Below, piece after piece: positions 60,901 to 64,000 of a stretch of DNA of 64,000 bases. The DNA lies in NCBI GenBank assembly GCA_030704615.1, contig CM060734.1, positions 34,610,042 through 34,674,041 on the forward strand. The letters run 5' to 3'. The notes under the pieces are model-generated. The model searched no databases. It saw only the letters and a list, made by a program, of their open reading frames with translations, and was not told where the DNA came from. The position numbers and the translations under genes are program-made. How positions within the stretch are numbered: position 1 is the first letter of the stretch; the number at the start of each line of letters is the position of its first letter. Source of the DNA: Takakia lepidozioides. Taxonomy: Eukaryota > Streptophyta > Takakiopsida > Takakiales > Takakiaceae.

Positions 60901-60914
60901 GAGGGGGGGAGGGG
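60901..60914 (+). other. Polypurine tract
   Basis: gaggggggaggggg-type purine run ending three bases before the 3' LTR; primes plus-strand DNA synthesis in LTR elements. Confidence 0.88.
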
Positions 60915-60917
60915 TAA

Positions 60918-61777
60918 TGTTAGAGGGTTGTCTGGGACTTCGACACTTTTATAGGTTTTGTGGGGTACCATTAATTTTTGCGCAGACTTACGGATGGTAG
61001 ACTTAGACCAACAGAGGCCTTAGGGGTGACAGACGCAGGTTTTAGGAAGGGGGGGGGGGGGGGGGGGGAGACAGGCTTACACAGCCAGTCACAGTCCAGA
61101 CACAACCAGTCACAGCCCATCACAGTCTATCACAGCTCGACACAGCTTCGCATGGTCAGACACAGCACGACACAGCCCGACACAGCTTCACACAGTTTCA
61201 CACAACCAATCACAGTCCGACACGGTCCGACACAGTCCGACACAGCCAGTCACAACTTGGCACAGTCACAGCCCGTCACAGCGTACATAGGAACGGTTAT
61301 CATTGGCAGGGAATGACTGTGTGAAAACGACATCTGCAGAGGGAACATGTTTACTTCTTAGGTGACAGTTAGTTAGTTAGGCGGTTAGAACAGCTTGTAG
61401 ATAAAATAGGCAGAGCAAGCATCATAGGGGAGTTCACGGGGGGCACTTCTTGGACATTGGCGGGAGGAGAAAGGGCAGAGAGCAAGAACGGGAGCAAAGA
61501 TGGTGAACACGGTGAAGGAGGAGAGATGAACAATAAATGTTTGTTATATGCAAAGCTGTAGTGATATTGTAAAGCAAATTAAAGACACAATGGCTTCGGC
61601 CTGATACCTGATAAATCTTAATCTGATACTTATTCGAAACAATCACATTGTGTAGAGAGACATGAGTGAAGCTGTGGAATGAATGGATGAGTGAATGGAA
61701 CCTGGTAGATACTGAAGCAATCTGATGCTTCAGTATACACAGTAAGGTAATTTGCTAACATGAAGGCAAGAAGGAAT
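60918..61777 (+). repeat. 3' LTR
   Basis: 860 bp, starts tgttagagggttg. Longer than the 5' LTR through extra cacagtccga-type units (61076-61285). Common sequence with the 5' copy ends at aaggaat. Confidence 0.93.
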
Positions 61778-63124
61778 GAGTAAATGTTGCACATGCATTC
61801 CCATCATTTACAACCATTTAGACCAGCATGCCATTAGCCAGGCTTGAGTCCAAGTCCTTAGTTGAAAAATACTGCTTTAATAGAGGCAGCTTCATAAGAA
61901 CAACATTAGATTGCTTCCAATGTCATATTTACTTCAAGCAGGTTCTTATTGAATCACATCGACCTGTGTTGTAAAGCTCATGACATATTCAAGATACATG
62001 GTGAAGGTTTTGAACAAGTAAAGAGTAACTGGTTTTCAACCCTTTATTATATCATCATAGCCAGTGCCAAAGGCCGATCTGGGCTAGGATTGTGTGGCAA
62101 AACCATTCCAACCATTTAAAACCACCTGGATCAGTATGCCATTTTGCAAGAATTGAATCCCAATTCTTGGTTTTTTTTATGGTGTCTAGAATTAGTTACT
62201 TATGTTAGGTACCAAGTCTTTGTCTGTTTGTTTATACAACATACGGCTGATTGGTTTCAAGTACCAAAATTCCCTGGAATACCACCAGCATCTCTTGTTC
62301 AACATAACGTAGACACCAAAATCCCACATACACTCATGGCCTCCATTTATTATAAGGAGCGCATGAAGGGAGATTGGAATAAATTTCAGACCTGGTATAA
62401 TCTGGCCGGCTGTGTTTCAGTCAGATGACTAACTATGGAACCATTTAGTTTATGAAACCAGAATACATCATCTGTTGGAAATTTTCATAACAGAAGGTAT
62501 CCATAGTATATCAGTTTTGAAAATCCCAGGCTTCTGAAAAGGCATTCCCTTGATAAACTCATAGTTGCTGGTTACAGTGGTTTATCACATACATTTGGGT
62601 GGAATCAGAGGGTCATTGAGAAAGAAAGAAGAAGGGAGGCATCGCATAAAAAAAGTCTATAGCCTGGTCATGTTTCTGTTGTAAGCCAACAACTTGTTTG
62701 TAACCAAATTCTGACCCAGTAGCAGAGTACATTTCTTACTAAACAACGCTCATTTTTCTTCAAAATTCAGAGTCAAGCAGGGTTGTAATCACGATTTGGA
62801 AAAACCCCAGACTTCATGCTAGGATAATCCCCAGTAGGGGTCTTAACCGTCATAGCCAACTCCTCCATCTTTTTGTCATCTGTCTGCAGTTATCACACAC
62901 TCCATGAACCACCCTAGCATTAGTCTTTCTCACAAATTTTTCAGGATAGCAATCAATTTATGATCTACTCCCTGCAGGGTTTGTCATGTGTTTTCAAGTG
63001 ATAGCCAAAGAAATTCTTCAAAGGCTCATTCACTGAACTTTGATAGCTTGTGGAAGTCCTCCTTGCAACATGGCTAGTCCAGGTGAATCGGGGGAGAGAT
63101 CCAGCAGCGCTCACTACTACGTTT
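61778..63124. other. Unannotated sequence right of the gypsy element
   Basis: No gene supported. Two similar segments, aaccatttagaccagcatgccatt near 61811 and aaccacctggatcagtatgccatt near 62119, each followed by a B-box-like gaatccc/gagtcca word, suggest SINE remnants. A GA-rich tract lies near 62618-62640. Confidence 0.4.
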
Positions 63125-63440
63125 AGGGGGGGTTAGCGACGCCAGGACCCCGGGTGCGCCGGACGCGCCGACCCCCCTGCGACTGCAACATCGCACAGGT
63201 GCCCGGCCCAGGACTTGCGACGTCAGGGCGTCGCAACGCCGGCGCTCGGACGACGTTGTGGCATCTTGCGATACCATGCCGTCGCCGGAAAGGGGCCTGA
63301 CCCCATTCCCCCGCCAACACATTGGGGGGGTTGCGACGTCCCGGATGCTGCGACGCTGGGGAATCGCAACGAGGCATTGCAGCGACGCTTTTGTGACGGC
63401 CGGGCGGTCCTGCGACGGCGGGGAATCGCAATACCCGGGG

Positions 63441-63489
<49 letters not shown>

Positions 63490-63600
63490 TTTAAAAAAAA
63501 TATATATTTATTTTAGGTTTTTGCGATTCCCCGCCGTCGCAAATGCGTCGCTGGGCTGCAGTGCTGCGATTCCCCGGCGTCTTTGGGGCGTCGCGAAAAA
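63125..63600. mobile_element. Foldback-like GC-rich element around a poly(A) run
   Basis: CpG-rich arms built from gcgattccccgccgtcgc and its complement gcgacggcggggaatcgc lie on both sides of a 47-A run (63441-63487). The closest arms are 63415-63430 and 63523-63541. Similar words at about 63350-63365 and 63566-63583 pair too. No coding capacity or clear target duplication. Confidence 0.55.
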
Positions 63601-63844
63601 TTGATTTTGAGAGTAGATTGTAGAGCATAATGGGTTTGACATCCTTAGACTATAGCCATTGTCCAATAATAAATGAAATGCAGCTTTGCAAAACTTAGAC
63701 CATTGATAGATATTTGTTCTTGAAGAACTTTGGGGACAAGTCTCGGTGCAAGTTCCAGCTGTGAGAACTTCTGTAGAGTATGCATAATCTGCAACACAAT
63801 GATAGGATTGAGATAGTGGTAGTTACTAGGAGCTAACTCTTGAT

Positions 63845-63965
63845 ATGTATATATATATTTGGACTGCTTCTGTGATACATAGATGTATTGTAGATTTATT
63901 GGTTAGTGTGTAGTTTCTTAGAAATGTTATAATGTGGAGGTCTTAGGTTCAAATATGTATTGCCT
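63845..63965 (+). mobile_element. SINE-like copy
   Basis: TA-rich run, then ttggttagtgtgtag (A-box-like) and cttaggttcaaat (B-box-like, about 63941-63953), the same arrangement as at 23790-23945. Confidence 0.4.
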
Positions 63966-64000
63966 AATATATGTAGAACAATGCATGAATTGCCATTGGA

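Larger units (their letters stand above)
48782..61777 (+). mobile_element. Full-length Ty3/gypsy retrotransposon
   Basis: About 13 kb, LTR to LTR. Order gag, CCHC knuckles, protease, RT, RNase H, integrase identifies Ty3/gypsy. The RT (MPFGLCNAPATFQ, FLDDFSVYS) and an integrase without a chromodomain recall the Athila/Tat branch of plant gypsy elements. A 3.7-kb accessory frame follows integrase. The polypurine tract at 60901-60914 directly precedes the 3' LTR. No matching target duplication was found at 48777-48781 versus 61778 on. Many stops make the copy non-autonomous. Confidence 0.93.

Overview
This is nuclear DNA of a green plant of the streptophyte line. The host genes have spliceosomal introns. 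One encodes a plant-type histidyl-tRNA synthetase and another a FLX-like (FLOWERING LOCUS C EXPRESSOR-like) coiled-coil protein, a family known from land plants and their algal relatives. Most of the window is transposable elements, and several look like types I associate with a large charophyte genome such as Chara. That placement is a guess; the sequence proves only 'plant lineage'.

Layout. (1) 1-9.2 kb, minus strand: a FLX-like gene (coding exons 8889 to 6943) and, 6.6 kb further downstream, an isolated WW-domain exon (368 to 75) that may be a later exon of the same gene or belong to another gene. (2) 11.3-23.6 kb: one complete giant Mutator-like element, 12,251 bp, bounded by 324/401-bp GC-rich terminal inverted repeats and a 9-bp target duplication (8 of 9 matching). 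It carries two convergent multi-exon genes: on the plus strand a zinc-finger/QQT-repeat/Ulp1-type SUMO-protease-like gene, on the minus strand a MULE transposase (FLYWCH/WRKY-like zinc finger, D-D-E, SWIM finger). Both are broken by a few stops, nearly all readable as C-to-T type changes. A short motif (CAGTCTGCTG or its complement CAGCAGACTG) is scattered through the element and is oriented one way in exons and the other in introns. (3) 25.4-38.1 kb: an intact 11-exon histidyl-tRNA synthetase gene (461 codons). Its fifth intron, 8.3 kb, holds five head-to-tail fragments of one LINE; the youngest three boundaries all fall on (CT)n tracts, which suggests microsatellite-targeted insertion. (4) 38-48.6 kb: a repeat graveyard: a 663-bp hAT-like MITE with 8-bp target duplication, a second LINE type, SINEs, a minisatellite, a gypsy remnant whose polyprotein ends in a PHD finger, a strongly G-depleted C-rich block of 2.3 kb, and an LTR of another element. 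(5) 48.8-61.8 kb: a full-length Ty3/gypsy retrotransposon with LTRs differing by only a few percent, complete gag-PR-RT-RH-INT order, many stops, and an unusual 3.7-kb sense accessory reading frame after integrase. (6) 61.8-64 kb: a foldback-like GC-rich element around a 47-A run, and a SINE-like copy.

How parts work together. The Mutator-like element combines a transposase with a captured or coevolved Ulp1 protease, the pattern known from KAONASHI-type plant MULEs; here it is very large and has an N-terminal zinc finger and long low-complexity Q/T domain attached to the protease. The host HisRS gene has kept perfect reading-frame continuity across ten introns in spite of the insertions, including one non-canonical GC-AG intron.
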